From the NCBI GenBank assembly GCA_009746045.1, contig RPFO01000380.1, positions 1,195,343-1,259,342 of the forward strand: a DNA stretch of 64,000 nt, in the 5' to 3' direction. The notes beneath the pieces were generated by a model. That model saw only the letters and a list, made by a program, of their open reading frames with translations. It was not told where the DNA came from and searched no databases. Below are positions 12,268 to 22,900 of the stretch, one piece after another (the stretch's first letter is position 1; each line of letters starts with the position of its first letter). The position numbers and the translations under genes were made by a program. This stretch comes from Mesostigma viride. Its lineage: Eukaryota; Streptophyta; Mesostigmatophyceae; Mesostigmatales; Mesostigmataceae.

Positions 12268-13877
12268 CAGAGTGCAATCATACGCCGTATAATACGGTAT
12301 AATACGGTATAATACGTAATACGCTGGCTTTGAGCGTATGATTTTTCATACGTAATACGTTTTAGCGCATAATGACGTATTATACCGTATTATACCGTAT
12401 AATGCCGTGTTTTCCGCGTTTTTTTTACGTTTTGCGCGGCTAGGATGCCAGAACGACAGGGCAACGATTTGAAGCAACAGATTTCGTATCTCTACTAAGT
12501 ACTGACCCGTCTGAACTTTCACAATTCGACGCGATCTTATTTTGAAATTGTGGTGCACAGTGCGCGCACCGTGCGGAGGTGGCCATGGCGACGTGCGTTC
12601 CGTTAAAATATGGCTAATCCGGCGGGCGACAGGCGAAAAAATTAAGCCGATGGTTAAAAGTGATGTTCTATTATGATGTTTCATAGCAAGATCTGCACTA
12701 TTTGCAAATTCGCTGCCTTTGTTGGTACAGATTTGCACGGGGGTCTCATCCAACAATTTGGCCGCGATGAATAATCTAGCATGTGTGCCTGCGACGGTAG
12801 AACTCGATATTCGTGGGTTATTTTGATGCAGCAAGAGCCGTTTAGTAACGGACACCATGAAAATAACCTAAGCATCTTCGATCTGCGGCCATTTCCTGTC
12901 ATTTCTAAAATGATTTCGTTCAGGCCTGCGCGATCCGCGGTTAATCCATCCATGGCTGGCTGGCTTTTCTTGCGCGCCTGGGTAGGAAATAATGCCGGCC
13001 GTGGTACGTTGATTTGCCGCATGTCACCGCCCAGTCTGTTTGCGCTCTTAATGAACCTGGCATGAAACTTTTTGCGCCGTTTCTGGGTTTTTCTTGCTAT
13101 TTTGTTCTCCACTTGTTGCAGTTGTGCTATCAGATTTTCCGCAGCTTTCAATGGTTTTCCTTACGCTGCGTATGCCATGCTTCCTAAAGCTACCCAGAAT
13201 TGATCGGGCAGTTATCTGGCTTTGCTACGCTTCCTGTATGGAGGTTTTCACACGGTAGACATTCTATATTGCGTAGTCAAGGACCCTAGCTGCCTGGGAG
13301 CGGCATCACCGTTGCAAGGAGCTGGCGAGCTCATAGACGCCTGTCATGCTCTTCAGCCTGCTGGAAAACAAGGTTGTTGTATGGAAGGTGAGAATATGTG
13401 AGTTACTTATTATCACATCCCCACCTGTTTAGCCATGTTTAACATGTTGGCCCCTTGCTGGCCCACTGCACGGTCCCCTAGTTATTGCTGGCCTTTTTAC
13501 CATATATAATTACTTGCATCAAAGTGAAGGCACCCAAGTAAACATAACCAATATAAAGCCACATATATACAGTTATACACATACACACAATTATGCATGC
13601 GCACGTTTACATTCTCAGTATTACATGCAATATATCGATCGTGTCCACAATATCCACCGTATAGAGTATAGCCGAGGGTAGGGCAACCTTGGATTATGTC
13701 CAAAACATTGTTAAAAACATGTGGATTGATGGTGGGTGTCTTAAAATGTGTAAAATCAGAGTATTCTGAGTGTGTCCGTACGAAAACGTATAATACCGTA
13801 TTATACCGTATTATACCGTATTATACATTATACTCCACCGTGACCGTATAACGCGTATAACGTACGATTGCACTCTG
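12268..13877. mobile_element. hAT-like DNA transposon, 1610 bp, non-autonomous
   Basis: Terminal inverted repeats CAGAGTGCAATC and GATTGCACTCTG. The 8-bp target duplication ATCTGCGG is at 12260-12267 and 13878-13885. The intact target reads through in retroposon copy 5 at about 17060. An 8-bp duplication and a CAG-type terminus fit the hAT superfamily. Subterminal TATACCGTATTA-type repeats lie at 12285-12403 and, inverted, at 13788-13870. The longest internal frames (for example 12681-13151 minus) show no transposase motif. Confidence 0.75.
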
Positions 13878-14283
13878 ATCTGCGGCAAGAGGGGTCACGT
13901 GCTGCTCGAAAGCTTCCTTGACGATGCCTAGTTTTATTTAGTAATGCTGTGCCCATGCAGAGAGCTGCTCTCTGCTGAGATGCCACACTCTAGTTTTTGT
14001 ATAGCCATGATGATCTTCCCCCTCACAGGCATGCTCCCCCCTTACCCGGGCATAGCGTGATAGACCATGAGGGTGCGGGTGCCCTGGTGCACCTAGAGCA
14101 GGGGTAGCTTACATTCCCACCCTTGCATGAAGTGGCCTAGAATGTATTAAAAGCCATATGCCCCTTCTCAGGGCTATGTGCTACATCTACTCCCAACGAA
14201 GTGATGTTGATAATTAATTAATTAATTAATACGTCGTCAAGCCGTGCATATATCGTGAGGATTGGATGTTGATGGTTTATACG

Positions 14284-15465
14284 TACTGCAGTAGCGCTAT
14301 TCTAGCGGGCGTGCAGGAGCATCGTCGCACGGTGCCTTCTGGCACGGTCCGGGGTGCTCACTGATTGCCTGGCAGGCGGTTGGCGTTTTTACTTTGCTGG
14401 CAGCTATGGGACACTGACCCGCCAGGCCAAGGTGGCGTTGGCCTTTTGTTTGCTTTCGCTGCTGGCAGCTCACCAGCCTCAGGCCTCAGCACACTGAAGT
14501 TTCTAACCCCACGCCTTATGGTGGCACATTTCACCTCAGCTGACTGAGGGGCGGTCTATACTAAACACCACCTCACGGTTGGGGTGCGTGGTTGGGGTGG
14601 GTTACGCCCCCCATTGTGGTCTATACCCCAGTTGGAACGCCAGAAGTTCTTCGAGGACTTGCATATGTAGCCTTGAGGGGGCTACGTACCCCGGCCCGCC
14701 AAGTTTCTTGATTATGCTGCTGCGCTCGGCGCCAACGCCACGATCGATCCCTGTGGGGCGTGGGCACTGCTGGCAGTCGCTAACTAGGGGGGTCTGACCA
14801 TGACCGCGATTTGTTGACCCTAGGTCACAAGTCATGTGCTTATATTCACAAATATGGTTCATGAAAAAAATCTGGCTTCTTGCACGAGCTATGGGCAACA
14901 TATGCAGGCTCTGCATGTGGAACAAAGCCCAGGCCCATAACCCATTGGGCCACTGGAGCTATTTTTCATCAGCATCACAAACACAACGCGGTACAACGCA
15001 GTGGGAAAAATGAGAGCCCTTCACAACATGACGCAACGACACGAGCCCCATAAACGGAGCCATAATGAGCTTGGAGGGTCTTGAAAATTGTTGAAAATAG
15101 GTGTTGTATAAGTTACTCAGCATCAAACATATATGCATCAAACATCATGACTGGATGACCTTATATGACTGAATCAGGCAGCCATAGCCAAAGCATCATC
15201 CACTCTCACAACGTGTTGAGCACATGCCTCGTGGGAACGGAGGTGCTGGGCTTTCATTCTGGACATAACGCGTGCAATACTGAAAGAAAGAGGCACGTGT
15301 AATGCAAGGCTTGGATAGGTTGAGTGATCCATGAGCTTACATGCAGGCAAAGATGACGCTGGAATGCATGCTAGCAAATGGCCGGTGGCAAGATGCTAAC
15401 AACACATGATCAGTATACACCATGATTATGGGCACCTAGCTGATCTTCTTGCACAATCAACGCAG
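14284..15465. other. Loop of the foldback element
   Basis: Unique sequence between the arms. The longest frames are under 75 codons and show no transposase signature. 14940-15000 lies in a stretch with a short hairpin (CCCATAACCCATTGGGCC). Confidence 0.5.
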
Positions 15466-16404
15466 TATAAACCATCAACATCCAATCCTCACGATATATG
15501 CACGGCATGACGACGTATACAGCACCTAAATACTGCACAACTGCAACCTGCTATGGCTGACATGCAAGCAACGTCGAGTAGGAAGGCGTTCTTAGAGAGG
15601 CTGGGCGGAGGTCGGTAGAAATAAGTGGAAAACTGGCAGAAACTCGGTATAAACACGGTATACTTACGCCTGCAAGCACTATTGAGCCGGTGGCAGAGGC
15701 CATTTCCAGGAAAATACAGCATACGGTAGCAATAGCCATGGTCACGCCTTACGCTATTTGCAGGCACCATCATGCCCGGAGCTACCCAATAAAAGTATGC
15801 ACAAATCTCGGTTTATTAGCCGAGAGTCCGGGCGTTCGGAATGAATAAACATGTGTTGAGAAGTCGAAACACCATGGAAATACCAAGCATGGTGCCGCAG
15901 CATGCAGACCCGAGTCTTGCCGTAATAATATGTATGCCGGTTTCCAGGGTTTCCACATGAAAGTTGGGTGAGAAGCTGGAAAAAACTACGTTTCCTTTGC
16001 CCCCAGCAGTACCTCAACAAACTCGTAGAAACCTAATTATTAACCTTTGAACGCATCATCATGTTCGTGCCACGCCCAACAGCCACTGAAATTCGCGCGA
16101 AAACTGGCGAGATCTACCTGCCGCCATCGCCGTCGTCTTCACCTTCGTCCCGCAAAAATGCCTGATTTCAGTGACCAGTACATATTTGTTTGCACGAGCC
16201 ACGAGCCACGAGCCACGAGGTAGCCATGGCTGACGGCGGAGCTCATAACTTTCACGTTTGCCGACAACCGAATTCAGCCGTGAATATCACAATCGATGCG
16301 TCTTTCTACGACGCACACTGCTGATATAATTTTCCGAAGCTATTACGCAATATACGATGAGCAAACGCCTCTCGACGCAACGCAGCCTGGCGGCTGCGCT
16401 CGGC

Positions 16405-16518
16405 GAGTCTAATTAATTAATTAGACTCGTGCTCCCGTTGCATGGGGAGTCACGGAGCATTAACCCCGATGGATGGATGGATGGGTGCAAACAGTCCTAC
16501 CGGTCTATTCTATCTACA
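16405..16518 (-). mobile_element. Second retroposon family (B), 3' fragment in copy 5
   Basis: Reverse-oriented 3' end: TTAA-type tail, then GACTCGTGCTCCCGTTG and the GATGGATGGATGG stretch. The duplication GCGCTCGGC is at 16396-16404 and 16519-16527. Related 3' ends lie at 18619-18791 and about 39640-39812. Confidence 0.75.
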
Positions 16519-16599
16519 GCGCTCGGCAATGAAAATACGTCTGCCGCTCCGGCTGCAGCTTCGCCGGCCCCCCGGCCTAGCTAGACGGCGACGGTGACA

Positions 16600-17904
16600 C
16601 TAGTCGTGCACTGGTGCTCGCCCAGCCCTCCGGGCATGCCTCGCCATCTGTATCGCCTGAACCTAAGCGCAGTCGCTCTGCTCATGAGCCGCCCTGGGAA
16701 GAAATCGCCTTTGACATCAACGCCTCCAGCTACTGGAGACGCAGCCCAGGATACTTCATGGACGACGTGTTTTTCGGCACGCACGCCTCGCTTCTAGCCC
16801 TGTGCGTGCACCTCACGTCCCACAACCGCGGCTCCGCTGGCCTGGTAATGGCAGTCTTGCCGACCCCGCCGAGGCTCTCCCAATCATTCACCGCATGAAT
16901 CGCCCCAAGCTCCAACGCTTCGCCCTCTGCTCCCTCCTTGGACGCTCCAAAACCGCGATCTGGGCTTCCCCACCGCCCCCCCCACCTTTCCCACCGAAGA
17001 CACCGGCATCCGCACCCTCCTCAAGGAAGCTTTCGAGCAGCACGTGACCCCCCTTGCCGCAGATGTGGCGGCAATTGGAGGCACGCTGGCTGCTGAGCTT
17101 CCCACCATCCCCACCGCCACCGCCACCCTCCTCGCCTCCCCCCCCCCCCCCCCATCCGCCTCCACCGACTCCATCACCGCCCAGCTCCGCGACATCGACC
17201 AGCTCCTCAAGGATAATGCAATCGCTATCGAGGTTTTGCAGAACACAGCAGGCCTCACCGCCCAGGCAGTGAAGGACATTGCCGCCAAGCCAGCCCCGGC
17301 TGGCCTGGCCGGCGATGCTCCTCCCATCACGACCTGGGCGGACATGCTTAAGCAACATACCACCTCCACCACCTCGATCCGCCGTCGCAGCCCAGCTCCA
17401 GCGGCAGACGCTTGACCTCCGCGAGGAGGCCGAGCTCGCCAAGCGCAGCCTCAATGCCATACTCAAGAACTTCGACATGGAAGAAGGTGAGAATTCCGAG
17501 AAGCTTGCACGTGCGTTTGAGAGCAAAATCATTGCACGCATGGGCCTTCTTGGTGAGATCAAGCTGACCGCCCACCGCCTCCCCCGCGCGCGGGGTAAGG
17601 CAGGGGCGCCTCCGCTTCTTCTCATCTTTGAGAGCCCAGCGGACAAGATTTCGTTTCTCAGACGCCGCTTGCAAGCGGCTCGAGAAGACTCACTTCACCG
17701 TGGACGACGACTCAAGTGACCCTGGCACAGCAACAACGGCGACGGGAGAGCTCTATGGCCGACCTACCTCTGGACAGCTCCGGTAGACCGGCCAAGGCGG
17801 GCCAGCCGGTGTACTGGAAGGGGGCGGCCATCTACGTCGGCCACAAGCCCTGGCACGCGACCCCCTCGACCACCGCGGCCCCAGCGACTCCAGCCCCAGC
17901 CTAG
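16600..17904 (+). pseudogene. Retroposon ORF1-like protein with several frameshifts
   Basis: Successive frames give an N-terminal region (PPWEEIAFDINASSYWRRSP), then NRPKLQRFALCSLLGRS, LLKEAFEQHVTPLAADV, a proline-rich linker and the helix QLRDIDQLLKDNAIAIEVLQ. These are followed by an RRM-like region (NAILKNFDMEEGENSEKLAR) and the C-terminal QPVYWKGAAIYVGHKPWHA. At least four frame changes separate them, at about 16850, 16960, 17390 and 17690. It would bind RNA if intact, by analogy with LINE-1 ORF1p. Confidence 0.65.
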
Positions 17905-18488
17905 GGGAATACAGCAGCAGTAGTGTAGAATAGTTAGACAGTGGCCTTGTACATGCCCGCCTACTACAGGCACTATACCAGCTGAGGCCTAGCCTTTTTA
18001 GTCATGTACATGTGTGCCTATGATGAGCCACCCTCCAGATGATGCCTAGCTTTATTTAATTATGCAGTGCCCATGCAGGGAGTCCCTCCCTGCTGAGAAG
18101 CCATGCCCTAGCTCTCGTATAGCCATGATGATCTTCCCCCACATGGCATGCTCCCCCTTAACGGGGCATAGCGTGATAGACCATGCATGAGGGTGCAGGT
18201 GCCCTGGTGCACCTAGAGCAGGGGTAGCTTACATGCATTCCCACCCTTGCACGAAGTAGCCTAGAATGTATTAAAAGCCATATGCCCCTTCTCAGGGATA
18301 TGTGCTACATTTACTCCCAACGGAGTGATGTTGATAATTAATTAATTAATTAATTAATATTTGTTTGCAGCTGTCACAAAAGACAAAAAATACCAGGATT
18401 TTTTCTTGAGTTCTACGGGATGTAAGGAGGCCGTCCACCGAGTTTCAGACCGAAAATCTCGTATCTACTATGTCTGCCACATGTCAGA

Positions 18489-18543
18489 TTACAACGCGAT
18501 ACATCGCGTTCTAACCCTACAACGCGATACATCGCGTTGTAAA
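18489..18543. repeat. Double palindrome at right tip of foldback element
   Basis: Inverted counterpart of 8298-8352 with the same two hairpins, almost unchanged. Confidence 0.8.
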
Positions 18544-18618
18544 AAAACACGGGTTAGTAAATCAATTCATTGATTAATTAATGCAAGGATAAAGTGAAAC
18601 GAAAGCTTTATTGATGAC

Positions 18619-18791
18619 GATCTCGACCGCTAGGGCCTGGCGCTTCACGTTACCTGGCCTGCATCGGGATTCGATGGTATTGTCTCTAGATAGAATAGAA
18701 CCGGTAGGACGGTATGCCTCCTTCCATCCACCCATCCGTCGGGGTTAATACTCCGTGACTCCCCAACTGGAGCACAAGTCTCATGCATTTA
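18619..18791 (+). mobile_element. Retroposon family B fragment, 173 bp
   Basis: Flanked by the 12-bp duplication TTTATTGATGAC (18607-18618 and 18792-18803). It ends in the shared segment CTCCGTGACTCCCCAACTGG followed by an ATTT-type tail. It lies about 140 bp downstream of the FtsH-like stop, probably in or just past that gene's 3' UTR. Confidence 0.75.
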
Positions 18792-18927
18792 TTTATTGAT
18801 GACCTGATGGGGCATCCCGAACAATCACAGGAGACACCTCCGCACCTGGCAAGCTCCGCCCATGCACACGAGTAACGTGAGTACGCATTTGCGTGCTCAT
18901 GAACAGGCTAAGTAATTGCTCGAGTGC

Positions 18928-19844
18928 TCATGAACGGCCCGCAGCCAGCTCCTTGAGAAGCTCGTCGGTCCTGCACAGCGCCTGCTCTCCCTTGGGGATG
19001 TCAATGTCCACCATCCGGTGGATCGGGTGCTTGCGCTGCAACCAAAGACAAACGCGAGCAGGGAAAGGGAGTAGGCAAAAAGCAGGGCCAGGGAAGAGGT
19101 GACAAGCAAATAAAGCATGTTAGGAACGAGGGGTGGTTGGCCAGCAGCAAAAGTTGAAGACAGTTAACCTCGGGCTTGCGCTGCAGGACCAAACAGCTGG
19201 GCCTGAGCCAGGGACGAGGCAACAGGAAGGGCCAGGGAAAGAATGAAATACCACCCGAGGCAGGGAGGTGGCTATGAGCAAATGATGCACCCTAGGCATG
19301 AGGAGCGGTCTCCCAGCAGCAAGAATTAAAACACAGTCTACTTGCGCCTGGAAAGGCGTGCTACGACAACCATCGGCGCTGCTTAGCACCAACAGGCACC
19401 ATCCCCTGAGGTCACAACCCAGCGAATAGAGGCAATTGACCTCCCGCCCTTCTCTGGATAGCAATTGCCCGCACATGTGCCCAGTGCGCTGTATCAGCAT
19501 GCACCTGCAATTGTCCGAAGTTGTGACGGCAGAGGCGTTTGGGAAAACGACAACAGCTGACTTGTGGACACGCACTACGGTAGTGATGAGCTCTGCATGG
19601 CCCCTTTGCCTGGTTCATCCGCATGGCTGATCTGCTTGTTTACTCTGCATGGCTTCGTCTTCAAGCCCACCGCTGCCAGTGGGTGGGCGAACATGGCACC
19701 CAGGGCGTCGCCAGGGCGCTCACCTCCTCCTCCAGGTTGATCTCGATCTCCTCATTCTCCCGGAAGTAGACGCCCTTGTTCTTGTCCACGATGTCGATGA
19801 TCTCCTGCGGGCGGTTAGGGAATGGTCATTATGTGAGTGTGTGT

Positions 19845-19900
<56 letters not shown>

Positions 19901-22900
19901 GGGTGGGTGGGTGGGTGGTGGGTGGGTGGGTGGGTGGGTGGGTGGGTGGGTGGGTGGGTGGGTGGGTGGGTGGGTGGGTGGGTGGGTGGGTGGGTGGGTG
20001 GGTGGGTGGGTGGGTGGGTGGGTGGGTGGGTGGGTGGGTGGGTGGGTGGGTGGGTGGGTGGGTGGGTGGGTGGGTGGTGGGTGGGTGGGTGGGTGGGTGG
20101 GTGGGTGGTGGGTGGGTGGGTGGGTGGTGGGTGGGGGGTCGGTCGGTCGGTCGTCGGTCGGTCGGTCGGTCGTCGGTCGGTCGGTCGGTCGGTCGGTCGG
20201 TCGGTCGGTCGGTCGGTCGGTCGGTCGGTCGGGTCGGTCGGTCGGTCGGTCGGTCGGTCGGTCGGTCGGTCGGTCGGTCGGTCGGTCGGTCGGTCGGTCG
20301 GTCGGTCGGTCGGTCGGTCGGTCGGTCGGTCGGTCGGTCGGTCGGTCGGTCGGTCGGTCGGTCGGTCGGTCGGTTGGGTGGGTGGGTGAGTGGGCGTGAT
20401 AAAGGTCATTATGGGGTGACAACGGTCTGATGCGGGGGTATTGGTGATGGATGACAGTATCTATTGTGCGGTGCAAGCATGAGTGGACATGGAAGGAAGG
20501 GTGCTTAAGTGTGGGACAGGTGTGGGCATATGTGCGGGATGGGAGGGGGATGAGCTGGCCACATAAGTGCGACCTACACACGGAAGGGGCATGCACTGGG
20601 GATGCATGTTGCCATGACACGAACCAGAGTGGGAGCACAGGAGGCGACATCATAGAAAATGGAAGCAGAAAGAGGATAAGGCGGTAAGGCGTCGAAGAGG
20701 AACCAACCACACGGGTCCCTGCTCGCAGCAACATCATCATTCACGCACCCACAATCAAGTCACCGCGAGGGCCATATCCAACAGTGCTACCCGCAAGGCG
20801 GGCAAAGGTGCGGCGATCGCCAGCTCTGAAGCGGCACGATAACACAAACGGGGTAATGAAGACACGATAACCATCGGCCCCGTGCCCACCTGCGCGGTCA
20901 TGACATGCTTCTGCTTCAGCACCGCCACCATCGCGGTGATGATGTGCTTGTTGCGCGAGATGCCCGTGTGCGCCGCGCGGTACGCCTGCTTGATCACCTG
21001 CAGGGCAGGAATAGGGCAGGAGGGGCAGATGACAAGCACATCGCATGTGGGAGGGGGGGCATGGGATTGGGCAGCGGACGTGCGCGTGGGGGTCCTTGTC
21101 TTAACAACACGATAGTGAAAAGAACTACCGCGGCGCCCACAACGTCAAATAAAATAAAATGTGGTTATTTCGCCCCATCCCCACAGCAGGGCCAAACAAT
21201 GTTCCGGGACGGATATCCATGGAAGACCATGTTGTCGGATCAGATCTTAGCAACAGGAGGACCCTACGAAAATGGCAACCCTCCCCAGTGCTAGGCGCGC
21301 GCAGGCGCATGGAGTCAGCCCATGCACGCAGGTGAGGTTGCATGGGCTCATGTGGCTGGGACGCATGAGCATCCCCCAGCGTCTGTGCATTCGTTGTACA
21401 CAGCATCCAGCATCCAGCATCCAGCCTAGAATGCATCCAGCCAGAGTGCTATAAAGAATACACGGGCTGGCGGTTGTCATTACACAGTTCCCGGACCAGG
21501 CATCTGCGCCCTCCCCCCCCGCCCCCTCATCCCCACCAAGCCATGTCAACTGGGGCACAACTTGATTGCGCAGTTTGAAGGCATCCTGGGGGTATTCTAC
21601 CCGACGTAACGCAGCGAATGGGTTTGTTGGACTTTCGTTCCATGCAAAATAATGATCATGTTTCATGGCATCACGCCTTCGCGACATTGCACCGGCTCCA
21701 CTGGCACCCATGCTCAGTTTCCCAACACTTCTATCCAAAAGCAGCTCCCTTGTCACCCATGCGGTTGGCCACTCCACTCACCGCCGTGATCTCGCTCTCA
21801 ATCAGCGCCTTCTGCGCGTCCGAGAATGGCGAGTCAGGGTTCTTCTGCAGGCGCCAGAGTCAAGACAGCGGCAAAGGACCAAAGGGAGGATGGGGGGTCG
21901 TGCGGCACCCGTTGCAAAATGCAGAAGACCGTGTACACCTGTGTTAGTGAGCAAGCAGGATAAAAGGCCGGGCACTAACAGCACGTGGCACATATTGCCG
22001 ACCGAGTGCACACAACCTGCTAGGGACATCACCAGAAAAAGCCGCACCTTCTCCCCGGCCAGTCTTCACAGCCATAACTAACAAACCCCAAGCTGACTTC
22101 CAAAAACCTGAACCAGACCAGACAAGATGGCTAGAAAAGGCAGTGAATAACAGGCACACAGAGAAAGGGCACACAGGCAACCTGGCAGGTGAAACACAGT
22201 AATGTACTGAAAACAAATGGAAAAAAAAAAGATCGGAGGAAAAACTGGGAAAAGAAATAGAATGCACAAAAGTATTCGTCTCACCTTGTAGTCGCCCTGC
22301 AGGAAGCTGTGCCCCGGGATGCCCCCCCTCCACGAGGTGGCGCCCAGCGCGGAGCTGTACCCCGCGCGCATCACGTACTCGCGCGCCACCTGGACGAGGG
22401 GGCAGGGGCGATCGATGTGCAGGCAGCATCGTACACAGGACCATCCACACAACGCCATCCACGAGGTCATTAGAGGACCAACCACCCCGAACCATCCCCA
22501 TGGGGAAGGCCATTTGTGGAGGATGGGTGGGTTGATGATGAGGCCTGATGACGGGGGTATTGATGACAGGTGGGGCACCCCTAAGTACCATACAGACAAC
22601 AATGACGCCACGGCCAAGTAGAGAGGAAAACGCATAGAGCCGCGGTTCATACACTGGCTCAATCTAACCTGCTGGGTCACTCTAACCTGTTCATACACTG
22701 GGTCACCCTAGCCTGCTGGGTCACTTCTACGAGCTGGGTCTGTACAACGTGCTGGACCACTTTAAAATGCACGGCGACTCGAGCACTTGGCGAACAGCAC
22801 CAGCCGCTGCCGCTGGTGCCGCCGCAGCACCAGCGGCTACAACAGCAGGAAAATCCCCAGTGAGACCGTCCTTAATCCACACACAAGGCTGCGTACGACG

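Larger units (their letters stand above)
11243..13919 (-). mobile_element. ORF1-only LINE-like retroposon copy 4, split by a hAT-like element
   Basis: Minus-oriented insertion in copy 3. The tail is (AATTG)n at 11243-11264, unlike the TTAA tails of the other copies. The 3' UTR is followed by ORF1 at 11500-12267, and ORF1 resumes at 13886-13919 after the hAT-like element. The duplication GACGAT is at 11237-11242 and 13920-13925. Confidence 0.75.
10813..14228 (+). mobile_element. ORF1-only LINE-like retroposon copy 3, interrupted
   Basis: Plus-oriented, 5' truncated within ORF1. The ORF1 3' end is 10813-11082 and the 3' UTR is 11083-11242 plus 13926-14210, followed by a (TTAA)n tail. The target duplication ATACGTCG is at 10805-10812 and 14229-14236. 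The uninterrupted right arm (about 15506-15520) shows the empty site. Copy 4 is inserted in its 3' UTR. Confidence 0.8.
16195..18356 (+). mobile_element. ORF1-only LINE-like retroposon copy 5, longest copy
   Basis: Plus-oriented insertion in the right arm of the foldback element. It has a 13-bp target duplication ATATTTGTTTGCA (16182-16194 and 18357-18369). It starts with three CGAGCCA-type 10-bp units, has a 5' region, an ORF1 (about 16600-17904) and a 450-bp 3' UTR, and ends in (TAAT)n. ORF1 is followed directly by the 3' UTR; no endonuclease or reverse transcriptase frame is present in any of the five copies. The layout resembles mammalian HAL1 (half-L1) elements. Confidence 0.8.
8284..18556. 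mobile_element. Foldback DNA transposon carrying four nested insertions
   Basis: The two ends are inverted copies starting TAACCCGTGTTTTTTTACAA. The left inverted repeat is 8284-8881, 10037-10111, 10610-10812 and 14229-~14283. The right one is ~15466-16194 and 18357-18556. Removing the insertions leaves arms of about 0.9 kb around a 1.18-kb loop (14284-15465), about 3.0 kb in total. The outermost ~80 bp of each arm carry two tandem palindromes. No transposase is recognisable, so the element is non-autonomous. TA flanks both ends but may belong to the repeats, so the superfamily is open (Mutator-like or Tc1/mariner-like are possible). Confidence 0.8.

Noticed and set aside
18660..18680. tRNA-like B box (GGGATTCGATGG) suggesting a SINE head
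   Set aside because: No matching A box at the expected spacing and no folded tRNA-like domain. The fragment is better explained as a 5'-truncated family-B 3' end.
19720..20740. Long Thr/Pro/Asp, Gly/Val/Trp and Arg/Ser reading frames on both strands
   Set aside because: They are translations of TGGG and GGTC microsatellites within an intron between two well-defined exons.
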